From: Fibrobacter succinogenes | Lineage (GTDB): Bacteria; Fibrobacterota; Fibrobacteria; Fibrobacterales; Fibrobacteraceae | Direction: 5' to 3' | DNA length: 64,000 bases | Assembly: GCF_902779965.1 (NCBI RefSeq) | Contig: NZ_CACZDK010000001.1 | Location: 62,001 to 126,000, forward strand | Shown here: in pieces, positions 34,230 to 42,793 of the stretch | Numbering within the stretch: position 1 is the first letter of the stretch | Layout of the letters: every line of letters starts with the position of its first letter | Position numbers and translations under genes: made by a program | The notes under the pieces: model-generated | Databases searched by the model: none | Told to the model about the DNA's origin: nothing | The model's input: the letters and a program-made list of their open reading frames with translations, nothing else

Positions 34230-35156
34230 ATGCCGCTTAAAATAAAAACGCTTTTGTGGCTTGCTGTCGCGTTTCTCTCGGTGTCCTTGTTGGGATGTTC
34301 TCTAAAAGATAAACCTCGCCAGCATTTTCTTTGGAAAATCTCCGATCAGAATTCTAGCGTTTATATTCTCGGTAGCATTCACTTTGCCGATAAGACGTTT
34401 TATCCGCTTGATTCTGTTATCGTAAATGCTTTTGACCGTTCCGATGAGCTGGCTGTAGAAATTGACATCAGCGATTCTACCGTTTTCCAGAAGAGCGTGC
34501 ATCTCTCTTCTTTGTTAGGAAAACTTGATGGCGACAAAACTTTGGATATGTTTCTCCCTGAAGATGCCCTTTATTCTCTCGATAGCCTTTGCCTAGCGTG
34601 GTCTATTCCGGTGGATTTCTTTAGCGGCTATAAACCTTGGGCTGCAGCTATGACCCTTAGTTCTATAGCCAATCAGCGCGCGGGACTTGATGCGAGATTG
34701 GGTATTGATTTGTATTTCTTGACAATGGCTCGGAAAATGAAAAAGAAAATTATTTCACTTGAAACTGTTGAATTGCAAGTGAAATTGTTTACGGGTATGG
34801 ACATTCCTGATTCCATCGGTGTTTTTGCCATGAGAAATATGATAAAAGATATTGCCTTATTGGATTCCTCTATTGCGAAATTCAAAAATGCATGGAAAAC
34901 AGGGAATGATTCGTTGCTTACGTATGCAGCGAATATGAGGATGGGCGAGTTTAGCCATGAGGATTCTCTGATGCAAGATTTTATGTATGATAAGATTTTG
35001 TATTCGCGTAATGGCCGGATGGCTGATTCAGTTTCCAAGTTCCTTGATGAAAATCGCAAAGTCTTTGTTGTTGTCGGGGCTGCGCATCTGACCGGATTCA
35101 AAAAAAATGTCATTGAAATTCTGCGTCGTAAAGGCCTGAGTGTAGAACGGTTGTAA
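34230..35156 (+). CDS. TraB/GumN family lipoprotein
   Basis: 308 residues. Lipobox SLLGC (Cys23). The body follows the TraB/GumN pattern: FLWKISDQNSSVYILGSIHFADKTFYPLDSVIVNAFDRSDELAVEIDI near the N-terminus (GSIHFAD corresponds to the conserved GxxH) and VFVVVGAAHLTGFKKNVIEILRRKGLSVERL at the end (conserved GAAHL). These two histidine motifs are thought to form a metal-dependent protease-like (EreA/Tiki-type) active site. Probable periplasmic or outer-membrane lipoprotein. Substrate unknown. Confidence 0.85.
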   Translation: MPLKIKTLLWLAVAFLSVSLLGCSLKDKPRQHFLWKISDQNSSVYILGSIHFADKTFYPLDSVIVNAFDRSDELAVEIDISDSTVFQKSVHLSSLLGKLDGDKTLDMFLPEDALYSLDSLCLAWSIPVDFFSGYKPWAAAMTLSSIANQRAGLDARLGIDLYFLTMARKMKKKIISLETVELQVKLFTGMDIPDSIGVFAMRNMIKDIALLDSSIAKFKNAWKTGNDSLLTYAANMRMGEFSHEDSLMQDFMYDKILYSRNGRMADSVSKFLDENRKVFVVVGAAHLTGFKKNVIEILRRKGLSVERL

Positions 35157-35295
35157 ATAACTTCCTACTGTCTACTTCTTACTTTCCTCTCGACCACTGT
35201 TTACATTCGTAACATATTCCCGCAGAAATCTCACATTTTGCAGGACATTTTGTATATATTACTAAAGGTCACCTTTAAAAATAGTTTGGTTCTAC
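35157..35295. promoter_or_regulatory. Upstream region of the DXS-like gene
   Basis: CTACTGTCTACTTC tract, then ACATTTTGTATATATTACT (TATATT 35255-35260 as possible -10) and the near-palindrome AAAGGTCACCTTT (35265-35277) just downstream, which could be an operator or a 5' hairpin. No ribosome binding site at the ATG. Confidence 0.35.
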
Positions 35296-37044
35296 ATGTT
35301 TTTAGAAAAAATCAAGTCCCCTGCCGACGTTAAAGCGTTGGATGTTAAATCCCTCGAACAGCTTGCCGCAGAAATGCGCTCGGTGCTCGTTAAAAAACTT
35401 TCTCAGTGCGGTGGGCATGTGGGGCCGAACCTTGGATTTGTGGAAGCGACGATTGCGCTCCATTACGTTTTTGAATCCCCGAAAGACAAGATTGTTTATG
35501 ACGTGAGCCACCAGAGCTACAGCCACAAGATGCTTACGGGCCGCGCCCAGGCGTTCTTGGATGAATCGCATTATGGCGATGTGACGGGTTATAGCGAACC
35601 GACCGAAAGTGAACACGACTTTTTTATGGTGGGGCATACCTCTACGTCGGTGAGCCTTGCGCTAGGGCTTGCGACGGCTCGCGATGTGCTGCGTGAATCG
35701 GGCTATGTGATTGCGGTGATTGGCGACGGTTCCTTGAGCGGTGGCGAAGCGTTTGAAGGCCTTGACAATGCGGGCGAATACGCTACGAATTTTATCGTGG
35801 TGGTAAACGATAACGAAATGTCCATTGCCGAAAATCACGGCGGCTTGTACAAGTCCTTGGCGGATCTCCGCTCGACTGGCGGCAAGTCCGAAAATAATTA
35901 CTTCAAGGCGCTTGGCTTTGATTACAAGTACTTGGAACAAGGTAACGATATTGCATCGCTCATCGAAATATTCAAGTCCGTGAAAGATTCGACCCGCCCG
36001 GTTGTGGTGCATATCCATACTCAAAAGGGCCGCGGTTTTTCATTTGCAGAACAAAACCGCGAAATGTGGCATTGGGCCGCTCCGTTCAATGCGGATACTG
36101 GTGAAATCTACTGGGGCAATGGCGAAAGTTACAGCGAAATTCTTGGCTTGTACCTTATGGCAAAAATCAAGAGCGATCCAAAGGTGGTCGTGATTCATTC
36201 TGCCGTTCCGGCGGGGATTGGTTTCCATGCCGCTCGTCGCAAAGAAGCGGGGCCGCAATACATCGACGTGGGTATTGCCGAAGAACATGCTGTGGCGCTA
36301 GCATCAGGACTGGCGAAGGGTGGTGCGAAGCCTGTGTACAGTACGCACGGCACGTTTATCCAGCGCACTTATGACCAGCTTTCGCAGGATCTTTGCGCCA
36401 ATAATAATCCCGCGACAATTTTGGTGACGATGTCAGGTGCCGATGGCATGAACGATACGACTCATCTTTGCATTTTTGATATCCCGATGATGAGTAATAT
36501 TCCGAACTTAGTTTATTTGTGCCCGACGTGCGTTGAAGAGTTCAAGACGATGGCGGACTGGGCAATTGAACAGACGGGACATCCAGTGGCGATTCGCATT
36601 CCGAATGCCGTGCACCATCGTAGCGACATTTTTGAAAAGGATTATTCTAACCTCAACAAGTTCAAGGTGGTGCATCGTGGCGAGCGTATCGCCTTGATTG
36701 GTCTTGGCGATTTCTATCAACGAGCAGCGGCTGTAGCGCTTGAACTTCGTCGCGAAGGCATTGATGCAACGCTTGTGAATCCGCGTTACGCAAGTGGTGT
36801 TGATAAAGATTTGTTGCTTGAACTAACTAAAACACACAACGTATTTGTGACACTCGAAAATGGCGTTGTCGAAGGTGGCTTTGGGCAAAAAGTGGCTGCG
36901 GCTTTGGGTGAATCAAATGCTAAAGTTCTTGTGCGCGGGCTTTCGAAAGAGTTTTACGATAAGGTTAGCTTTGCGGAACTCTGTGAAAAGAACCGCTTGA
37001 ATCCCGCACAGATTGCAAAAGACGCGGTGACTCTGCTTTCATAG
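35296..37044 (+). CDS. dxs: 1-deoxy-D-xylulose-5-phosphate synthase-like enzyme
   Basis: 582 residues, a little shorter than the usual ~620. It would condense pyruvate and glyceraldehyde-3-phosphate at the head of the non-mevalonate isoprenoid pathway. Visible motifs: DVSHQSYSHKMLTGR, GHTSTSVSLALGLA, ThDP motif GDGSLSGGEAFEGLDNAG...VVNDNEMSI, VDVGIAEEHAVALASGLAKGG (catalytic Glu) and a transketolase C-domain ending LENGVVEGGFGQKV. The usual DG-THHG loop reads GADGMNDTTHLCIFDIPMM, with an insertion, so this belongs to a divergent DXS-like branch. Another transketolase-like activity is possible. Confidence 0.78.
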   Translation: MFLEKIKSPADVKALDVKSLEQLAAEMRSVLVKKLSQCGGHVGPNLGFVEATIALHYVFESPKDKIVYDVSHQSYSHKMLTGRAQAFLDESHYGDVTGYSEPTESEHDFFMVGHTSTSVSLALGLATARDVLRESGYVIAVIGDGSLSGGEAFEGLDNAGEYATNFIVVVNDNEMSIAENHGGLYKSLADLRSTGGKSENNYFKALGFDYKYLEQGNDIASLIEIFKSVKDSTRPVVVHIHTQKGRGFSFAEQNREMWHWAAPFNADTGEIYWGNGESYSEILGLYLMAKIKSDPKVVVIHSAVPAGIGFHAARRKEAGPQYIDVGIAEEHAVALASGLAKGGAKPVYSTHGTFIQRTYDQLSQDLCANNNPATILVTMSGADGMNDTTHLCIFDIPMMSNIPNLVYLCPTCVEEFKTMADWAIEQTGHPVAIRIPNAVHHRSDIFEKDYSNLNKFKVVHRGERIALIGLGDFYQRAAAVALELRREGIDATLVNPRYASGVDKDLLLELTKTHNVFVTLENGVVEGGFGQKVAAALGESNAKVLVRGLSKEFYDKVSFAELCEKNRLNPAQIAKDAVTLLS

Positions 37045-37080
37045 CCGATTGCGTCCTTTGAAATTTTTTATTATGTAGGC

Positions 37081-38244
37081 ATGAAAAAAATTAAAATAAT
37101 CTTCATGATTATTCTGCTGTTGCTTTTTTTTATTGCATCGGCGGTTTATGTGTACTATGCTAATGCTGAAGCTCTGCGTGATGTTCAAATTGATTGTACT
37201 TCTGTTATTGATGTGCATCCCGATGTCATTGAAAAATCTTTGTTGAAGGTTCAAACAGATGCGGAGTTGGGTGAACCATTTCGTGTTTATCCGATAGAAA
37301 CTAGCCCGGATAGCGATCTGGTTTTCCATTCGACGCTAATCGAGTATCCTTTTGGGAGCTCGCCGCGTGCGGATTCGCAAAACAACGTTAGTCTGCGCGG
37401 AATCATCTTGTATGTGCACGGCTATAACGATTACTTTTTCCAAAAAGAACTTGCCGAAAAGGCTGATTCTGCAGGATTTGCGTTCTTTGCTATAGATTTG
37501 CACTACTGTGGACGTTCTTATGTGTCGGATGAACCGCGCGCGGATTTCCGGAATATCAAGGAGTTCTATGCAGAACTAGATGTGGCTGTTGAACTCAGTA
37601 AAAAAATTGCTGTGGATGATTATGAAGAAGCGGAGCACATTCCGTTTATCATCATTGGGCACTCTCAGGGTGGGTTGATTTCTTCGTTGTACGTGAACGA
37701 TCGAAGCGATGCTCATTTTGCGGCACTTGTGCTCAATAGTCCGTTCTTTGAATTTAACTATAACTGGTTCATGCGCAAAATTGTGATGCCGGTAGTTTCG
37801 GAAGCCGGTTTGTTCTTCCCTGATTTTCCGTTGGGAACGACGGGGGATCCGAATTATGCCAACTCTCTTTTAAAGAGGGAAATGGGTGAATGGAATTATA
37901 ACGAAACATTGAAGAGCTATGTTCGCCCCATTGTATATTTGGGCTGGGTTCGCGCGGTTATGAATGGACAAAGCCGTCTCCATTCAAGGCTGAAAATCAA
38001 GTCTCCGGTGCTTGTGATGCATGGCGATTGTTCGGCCGATGGTGTGGAATGGACGGATGATTATTTGCATTGCGATGGTGTTTTGGATGTGGATCAGATT
38101 GAGGATTGGGCGCCGTATCTTGGCGAAAAGGTGACAACGCGCACGATTCCGAATGGACTCCATGACTTGTATCTTTCTCGCAAATCAGTCCGCGATAACG
38201 CTTATCACGAAACTTTCAGCTTTATTGAAGACCATATAAAATAG
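37081..38244 (+). CDS. Alpha/beta hydrolase, serine-hydrolase (lysophospholipase-like)
   Basis: 387 residues. An N-terminal hydrophobic segment (IIFMIILLLLFFIASAVYVYYA) acts as signal or membrane anchor. Then an alpha/beta-hydrolase core: GIILYVHGYNDYFF (oxyanion region), FFAIDLHYCGRS, nucleophile elbow IIGHSQGGLISSLY (Ser), PVLVMHGDCSADG (Asp region) and NGLHDLYLSRKSVRDN (His). Resembles the serine aminopeptidase S33/lysophospholipase group. Probably faces the periplasm. TATTAT (37069-37074) is 6 bases from the ATG and no ribosome binding site is seen. Substrate not readable. Confidence 0.82.
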   Translation: MKKIKIIFMIILLLLFFIASAVYVYYANAEALRDVQIDCTSVIDVHPDVIEKSLLKVQTDAELGEPFRVYPIETSPDSDLVFHSTLIEYPFGSSPRADSQNNVSLRGIILYVHGYNDYFFQKELAEKADSAGFAFFAIDLHYCGRSYVSDEPRADFRNIKEFYAELDVAVELSKKIAVDDYEEAEHIPFIIIGHSQGGLISSLYVNDRSDAHFAALVLNSPFFEFNYNWFMRKIVMPVVSEAGLFFPDFPLGTTGDPNYANSLLKREMGEWNYNETLKSYVRPIVYLGWVRAVMNGQSRLHSRLKIKSPVLVMHGDCSADGVEWTDDYLHCDGVLDVDQIEDWAPYLGEKVTTRTIPNGLHDLYLSRKSVRDNAYHETFSFIEDHIK

Positions 38245-38314
38245 CAGCTCAAAAAACTTGATGTTGCAGATAAAATTATAATTATTGTTATTTTTTTAAC
38301 AAGGAGTTATGTAA

Positions 38315-38752
38315 ATGAATAAATTGATCGCGATTTCTTTTTGTGCAATGTTGCTTGCTACGGCTTGCAATTCTTCTGAAGAACCGAAACCGCAGGCTGT
38401 TGTAAATAAGGTTGAAGCTGTGCAGCCGGCTGCCGCTGTTGCTGAACAACCTGTTGCAACGGTAACGACGATTGATTGGAATAAGGCTTTGGAAATGAAC
38501 AAGGCTGGTGCACTTCTTATTGACGTGCGTACTCCGGCTGAAGTGGAAAAAGGCAAGGCTTCGCCTGCCGCGATTAACATTCCGCTCCAGGAAATTCCGC
38601 AGCGCTTGAGCGAATTTCCGAAGGACAAGGACTTGTTGATTTATTGCCGTAGTGGCAAGCGCAGCATGGCTGCTTCGAAATTCCTTGTGGAAAATGGCTA
38701 TACCCGCGTGTTCAACATTGATGGCGGAATTATGGCTTTGCCGCAGAAGTAA
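38315..38752 (+). CDS. Rhodanese-domain lipoprotein
   Basis: 145 residues; AAGGAG about 10 bases before the ATG. Lipobox LATAC (Cys18), an Ala/Pro/Val linker, then a rhodanese fold: ALLIDVRTPAEVEKGKASPAAINIPLQEI, KDKDLLIYCRSGKRSMAASKFLVENGYTRVFNIDGGIMALP. The active-site loop CRSGKRS has the catalytic cysteine, so sulfur transfer or thiosulfate handling in the periplasm is plausible. Next to the alpha/beta hydrolase; no clear functional link. Confidence 0.87.
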   Translation: MNKLIAISFCAMLLATACNSSEEPKPQAVVNKVEAVQPAAAVAEQPVATVTTIDWNKALEMNKAGALLIDVRTPAEVEKGKASPAAINIPLQEIPQRLSEFPKDKDLLIYCRSGKRSMAASKFLVENGYTRVFNIDGGIMALPQK

Positions 38753-38812
38753 TACCGTCATCCTGAATGTGTAGCGTGAAGGATCCAGTTAAATCTTGAA
38801 TCGCCTTCCCTT

Positions 38813-40138
38813 ATGACTTCTGAACTCACAAACTACATGCATTTCGCCTTGCAACAGGCTTTTGGTGCAATTGGCGTGAGCCGCCCGAATCCGGCGGTGG
38901 GTGCCGTTGTTGTGAAGGATGGAATTGTGGTAGGGAAGGGGCATACGCAATGCCCCGGAAGTGCCCATGCAGAAGTCATGGCGTTACGCGATGCGGGTGA
39001 ACTCGCTCGTGGTGCCTCGATTTTTGTGACTCTGGAACCGTGCTGCCATTACGGTAGAACACCGCCTTGCACTAAGGCGATTATCGAAGCCGGAATCAAG
39101 AAAGTCTATTTTGCACATTCCGACCCGAACCCTGTTGTGCATGGGAATTCTCGCGCGATTCTTGAAAAAGCCGGAATCGAAGTGCACGAAGGCGTAGACG
39201 CCTGCATTTGCGCTTGCGTTGAAGAATGCCCGAATGGCGAATCGTCTACGGAATGCCGCGTTTTTGAATTCCAAAGTGTATCGCCCGAAGACCGCGCTTT
39301 GCGCGAAGGCGAAGGGCGCGAAGTTTTCCATGAAGTCGAGCGATTCTTTGAAGCGTATGATTATTTTGTACGCACGAAGCGTACATTTGTTGAAGTCAAG
39401 TCAGCGGTTTCGCAAGATGGATTTATGGGATGTGCCGATGCGTATGGAATGCATTTGCCGCTTGCGATTACAAAGCCTGGCGCCAATTGCTGGAATCATG
39501 AACTCCGTGCGATGAGCGATGCTGTTCTCGTTGGTGCGGGGACGCTCCTTGCCGATAACCCGAGTTTGAACGTGCGCTTTGCGGATGGTAATGATCCCGT
39601 TAAAGTGATTTGGGCGGGGCATCATGAATTTACTGCTTACGAAATTACGCATTTTGTGGCGTTCTCGTCGAAAATATCAAAAACTTTGGTGTTTTCGTGC
39701 GTAGCGCAGCCGAATTTGCCGGACGCAATCGTTTTAAATCACGAAACATTTGCCGAAAACTGGCGTAAAATGATTGATGATTTGTCTGCCCGCGGAATGC
39801 ATCGTTTGATGGTGGAACCGGGCGCAGGCCTTGCGCGCGAACTTTTTAAAGACGAGGCGGGCGCGCAAAAGCAAGATGCGCAGAATTCATTGGATAATGC
39901 GCGGAATTGCGCGCAGTCTCAAAATGCGCAAGACGCGCGCGAAAATGCGCAGCCCCTTTGGAACCGCCTTGATCTGTGGCGCTCTACCGACACTTCTGTT
40001 GATGAAAAACTGGACCAGCTTATTGAACAAGGTGCAGTGAAATATGGGCTTGAATACCCCGAATTGCCCGCAGGCCTTGTCGCTAAAGAATCTGCCGTCA
40101 TCGGCCCCGATGTGCTGACCGTGTATTATCCGGATTAG
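38813..40138 (+). CDS. ribD: Bifunctional riboflavin deaminase/reductase
   Basis: 441 residues, longer than the usual ~370. The deaminase half has zinc motif HAEVMAL (H52, E54) and CCHYGRTPPC (C77, C86); the reductase half has VEVKSAVSQDGFM, SDAVLVGAGTLLADNPSLNVR and MVEPGAGLAREL. It carries out the deamination and reduction steps of riboflavin synthesis. Residues ~348-385 are a low-complexity Gln/Asn/Ala insertion (QKQDAQNSLDNARNCAQSQNAQDARENAQ) not expected in the family. The other rib genes lie 3.7 kb downstream. The last 29 bases before the stop are repeated at 41405-41433. No ribosome binding site seen. Confidence 0.92.
   Translation: MTSELTNYMHFALQQAFGAIGVSRPNPAVGAVVVKDGIVVGKGHTQCPGSAHAEVMALRDAGELARGASIFVTLEPCCHYGRTPPCTKAIIEAGIKKVYFAHSDPNPVVHGNSRAILEKAGIEVHEGVDACICACVEECPNGESSTECRVFEFQSVSPEDRALREGEGREVFHEVERFFEAYDYFVRTKRTFVEVKSAVSQDGFMGCADAYGMHLPLAITKPGANCWNHELRAMSDAVLVGAGTLLADNPSLNVRFADGNDPVKVIWAGHHEFTAYEITHFVAFSSKISKTLVFSCVAQPNLPDAIVLNHETFAENWRKMIDDLSARGMHRLMVEPGAGLARELFKDEAGAQKQDAQNSLDNARNCAQSQNAQDARENAQPLWNRLDLWRSTDTSVDEKLDQLIEQGAVKYGLEYPELPAGLVAKESAVIGPDVLTVYYPD
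40104..40132 (+). repeat. 29-bp direct repeat, left copy (inside ribD 3' end)
   Basis: GCCCCGATGTGCTGACCGTG... through TATTATCCG, identical to 41405-41433. The pair bounds about 1.3 kb that holds one lipoprotein gene. Confidence 0.9.
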
Positions 40139-40199
40139 ACACGAGTAAATTTTTAATTCATTTTAAATGGAAGAAATAAATTTGGGTATATTTAAGTGT

Positions 40200-41390
40200 A
40201 TGGACAAGCGAATTTATTTCTTTGGGACAGTTCTTCTTCACATTTTATTTTGTGTGGCTTTTGTGGGCTGTTCTTCGGATTCTGTTGTGAGCCGTCTCGA
40301 TACAAAAAACGATGAAAGTTTGCTTTCTTCTTCAGCGAAAACGCCAGAAAAAACGGCGGCTATTTCTGCAATCGCACATTCTTGTGTGCCAGATTCCTTG
40401 GTGGCGGATTCGCTCTTAGACGTTTATGAAAAAGAGGGGAACTTTGGTGAAGCGACGACCAAGTTGGCGGATTGTGCGTATCAAATGACTTTAGAGCGAT
40501 TGAATGGCGATGTAATTGTACGATCTGCTTTTGAACGACTTGAAAGAGATTTTGACTTGAATTATTTGGATTATAAAGAGGCATTTTACAAGTTCTGGCA
40601 AGATGATTATGGCATTGGGCCTTGCAGCAGGGATTCTTTCAATGTTGTCGCGAAAAATAAGGATTCGCTGAGTACTGTTGCTAATTATTTTATTTGCACT
40701 GATAGGCGTGAAGGCTTCACAAGCGAAATTAATTGGGTGCGGGCTAGCGATCTTCAGGTGAATGCTTACAAGCAGGATTGCGATAGTACCGATTACCGTG
40801 GAATTAATAATGCGACAACGGGTAAATTGTATGTATGCGATCATGGAAAATGGCGTTATCCCTTAGAAGTTGAAGAAGAATGTGGACTTTGTGGATCCGA
40901 AAATAATGGGCTTGTCAAGGCGGGGTCTATTTTTGAGTATGTTTGCAATTCAAATCAATGGAAATTGAATGAATTTATTTTGAAGGATTCTCGCGACAAT
41001 AAGGAGTATCGCACTACAAAAGTAGCAGGTTTGTATTGGATGATGGATAATATGCAAGCGGATACGGCTCGTTTTTATTGGGATGAAGCGTCGAAAGAGG
41101 GCTTTTGCCCGAATGGCTGGAGGCTCCCCACTGCTGATGAATGGTTGGACTTGTTCGAAGCTATGGATCACAAGGCTTCGAATGCTTCTATTATGAGTTT
41201 GCAAGGTGCAGCTTTAAGATATTCCTCTTGGTGGACTTCTACCGAAGTTGGTGCCGATAGTGTTAAAACGGTAAGTGTTCTTTACCGTCCTATGAGTTAC
41301 GAAGAATCTCTGAAATTTGGTAATTACAGCACGAGTACGAACACAAAAATGTATCCGCATTCAGTACGCTGTGTGAAAAATGAACTTTGA
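40200..41390 (+). CDS. FISUMP-domain lipoprotein (Fibrobacter major paralogous domain)
   Basis: 396 residues from ATG 40200; an in-frame ATG 11 codons earlier would precede the signal peptide and is less likely. Lipobox AFVGC. The C-terminal ~130 residues carry the FISUMP pattern: DSRDNKEYRTTKVAGLYWMMDNMQ, FCPNGWRLPTADEWLDLFEAM, ALRYSSWWTSTEVGADSVKTVSVLYRP and a final SVRCVKN. This domain is hugely expanded in F. succinogenes and has a SUMF1/C-type-lectin-like fold; its role is unproven. The gene is embedded between 29-bp direct repeats that copy the end of ribD, so it looks like an inserted cassette. Confidence 0.87.
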   Translation: MDKRIYFFGTVLLHILFCVAFVGCSSDSVVSRLDTKNDESLLSSSAKTPEKTAAISAIAHSCVPDSLVADSLLDVYEKEGNFGEATTKLADCAYQMTLERLNGDVIVRSAFERLERDFDLNYLDYKEAFYKFWQDDYGIGPCSRDSFNVVAKNKDSLSTVANYFICTDRREGFTSEINWVRASDLQVNAYKQDCDSTDYRGINNATTGKLYVCDHGKWRYPLEVEEECGLCGSENNGLVKAGSIFEYVCNSNQWKLNEFILKDSRDNKEYRTTKVAGLYWMMDNMQADTARFYWDEASKEGFCPNGWRLPTADEWLDLFEAMDHKASNASIMSLQGAALRYSSWWTSTEVGADSVKTVSVLYRPMSYEESLKFGNYSTSTNTKMYPHSVRCVKNEL

Positions 41391-41404
41391 GAAGAGTCGC
41401 TTTA

Positions 41405-41433
41405 GCCCCGATGTGCTGACCGTGTATTATCCG
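41405..41433 (+). repeat. 29-bp direct repeat, right copy
   Basis: Exact copy of 40104-40132 (the ribD 3' end, without the stop codon) placed 14 bases after the lipoprotein gene and just before the Rpn nuclease gene. Not translated in any long frame. Confidence 0.9.
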
Positions 41434-41443
41434 ATAATTTTTT

Positions 41444-42518
41444 TTATTTTCCCATAATTTCTTCTTTGGATAGCTTGAAGTATGCCGAGGCTTCTTCAAT
41501 GGTTAGTTTTTGGTCGCTTACCATTTTTCTAGCCGTGTTAATTTTTTCTTCTACAGCTTCCTTTATTTTTTGATGTTCTTCAGCAAGTTTTTCCTCAAGT
41601 TTTTCCTTAAATTGTTTTTCAAGTTGTTGACGTTCTTTGCCGACTCGTTCTTCAATTTTTTCAGCCATTTGCTGGCGGAAATAGTCGCCAATGCTTACGA
41701 AACCGTATTTTTGTCCGATGCTTACGAACGCCATGTTCAGCTCCTTTAAGAAATCTTTACCTAAATACTCTATTAAAACCCTACAAGCTGAGAGCAGCGG
41801 AAAAGCTTGCTTTTCCATTGCCGAAGCGTAGGGGTTTCTTGAAATATATACTTGTTTTTTCAAGCAGGCAAGACGCCTCGTTTCGCGGAATTTTATCCAA
41901 GAATTTGCAGAACTGCGGCAACAGTTCTAGCAACTTATCTTTGTTGAATGCGTGCTTTAATGCAATTATACCCATGCCAGTTGCGATATCTTCGCAGGCG
42001 AGGCAGTCGCTGTCCGGAATGTCTGCCATGTTTACGAACGTGCATTGGAATGGCAGGACTTTTCCGCGGAAGTATTCAGGGTAGGACTTTTCCAAGGTTT
42101 TAAGTGGGTTCCAATTATCTCGTCCGTTGTAGAATATTATCGCCATTGTCGGGATTCCGCTGAATATCCGGTTCTTGTCCTGAATTTTCATGACGGAATG
42201 GATGTATTTGGAAATTTGGTCGAAGATTATGGGATCGCGCCCGGATTTGTGCTCTAGCAGGATTCCGACGAGAATCGGAGCTCCTGTCGAAACATTCACG
42301 CGAAATGCGAGGTCTGCTTCGCCGGTATCGTCAACTTCCGAATACGAATCAGGAATACGCATAAGCGTATCGAGATTGACCTGGTTCAGAAATGTATCGA
42401 TATCGTGATTTATTTTCGCTGCAAGCTCAAGCAAGTAGCGGACATGAGTTGTGTTGGCAAATAGCCAGCGGAAGTATGCATCGTGTTTTCGTTTGGAAGT
42501 CTTGTTTTCGTTTTCCAT
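41444..42518 (-). pseudogene. Rpn/YhgA-type PD-(D/E)XK nuclease, frameshifted
   Basis: Two overlapping frames. 42518-41781 encodes the N-terminal part (KHDAYFRWLFANTTHVRYLLELAA, GEADLAFRV...PILVGILLEHKSGRDPIIFDQISKYI with the E-x-K nuclease core). 41863-41444 encodes the C-terminal part (YISRNPYASAMEKQAFPLLS... and a Glu/Lys coiled coil, then QKLTIEEASAYFKLSKEEIMGK). The break lies at the A-run in CTTG-AAAAAA-CAAG (about 41852-41861): five instead of six A would join both frames. Rpn proteins are DNA endonucleases linked to RecA-independent recombination and transposase-like families. It could be a dead gene, a sequencing error or slippage-expressed. Confidence 0.78.
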
Positions 42519-42793
42519 TTGTTCTTAGTGCCTTTTAATTCAAGCGAACCGGCACGCAATTACATATAATAACGGATATAGAAAACGATTTAGCAAATAA
42601 AGGTTTTTGAAAATGTTCTGCATCGTCAAAAACGGATGTGCTTAATTTAACAAACTCTTTTCAGAAAAGCAAGAGATATTTTGTTTTAGAATTATTTTGC
42701 ATACAATCGTTAGCAATTTTAAATTTTAGACATGCTTTAGTTGACGTTGGATGGCATTTTTTTACTTTTGAAAGTATGTTAGACAAAATGTTT
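42519..42793. other. AT-rich intergenic region
   Basis: 275 bases with no convincing gene. An open frame runs in from 42638 but its first 52 codons look non-coding (no signal peptide, AT-biased); the next gene is better started at 42794. Confidence 0.4.

Noticed and set aside
41852-41861. Programmed -1 frameshift (A AAA AAC heptamer) in the Rpn gene
   Set aside because: The heptamer is not in the required phase and the needed shift is +1 (or one A fewer), so canonical -1 slippage would not join the frames.
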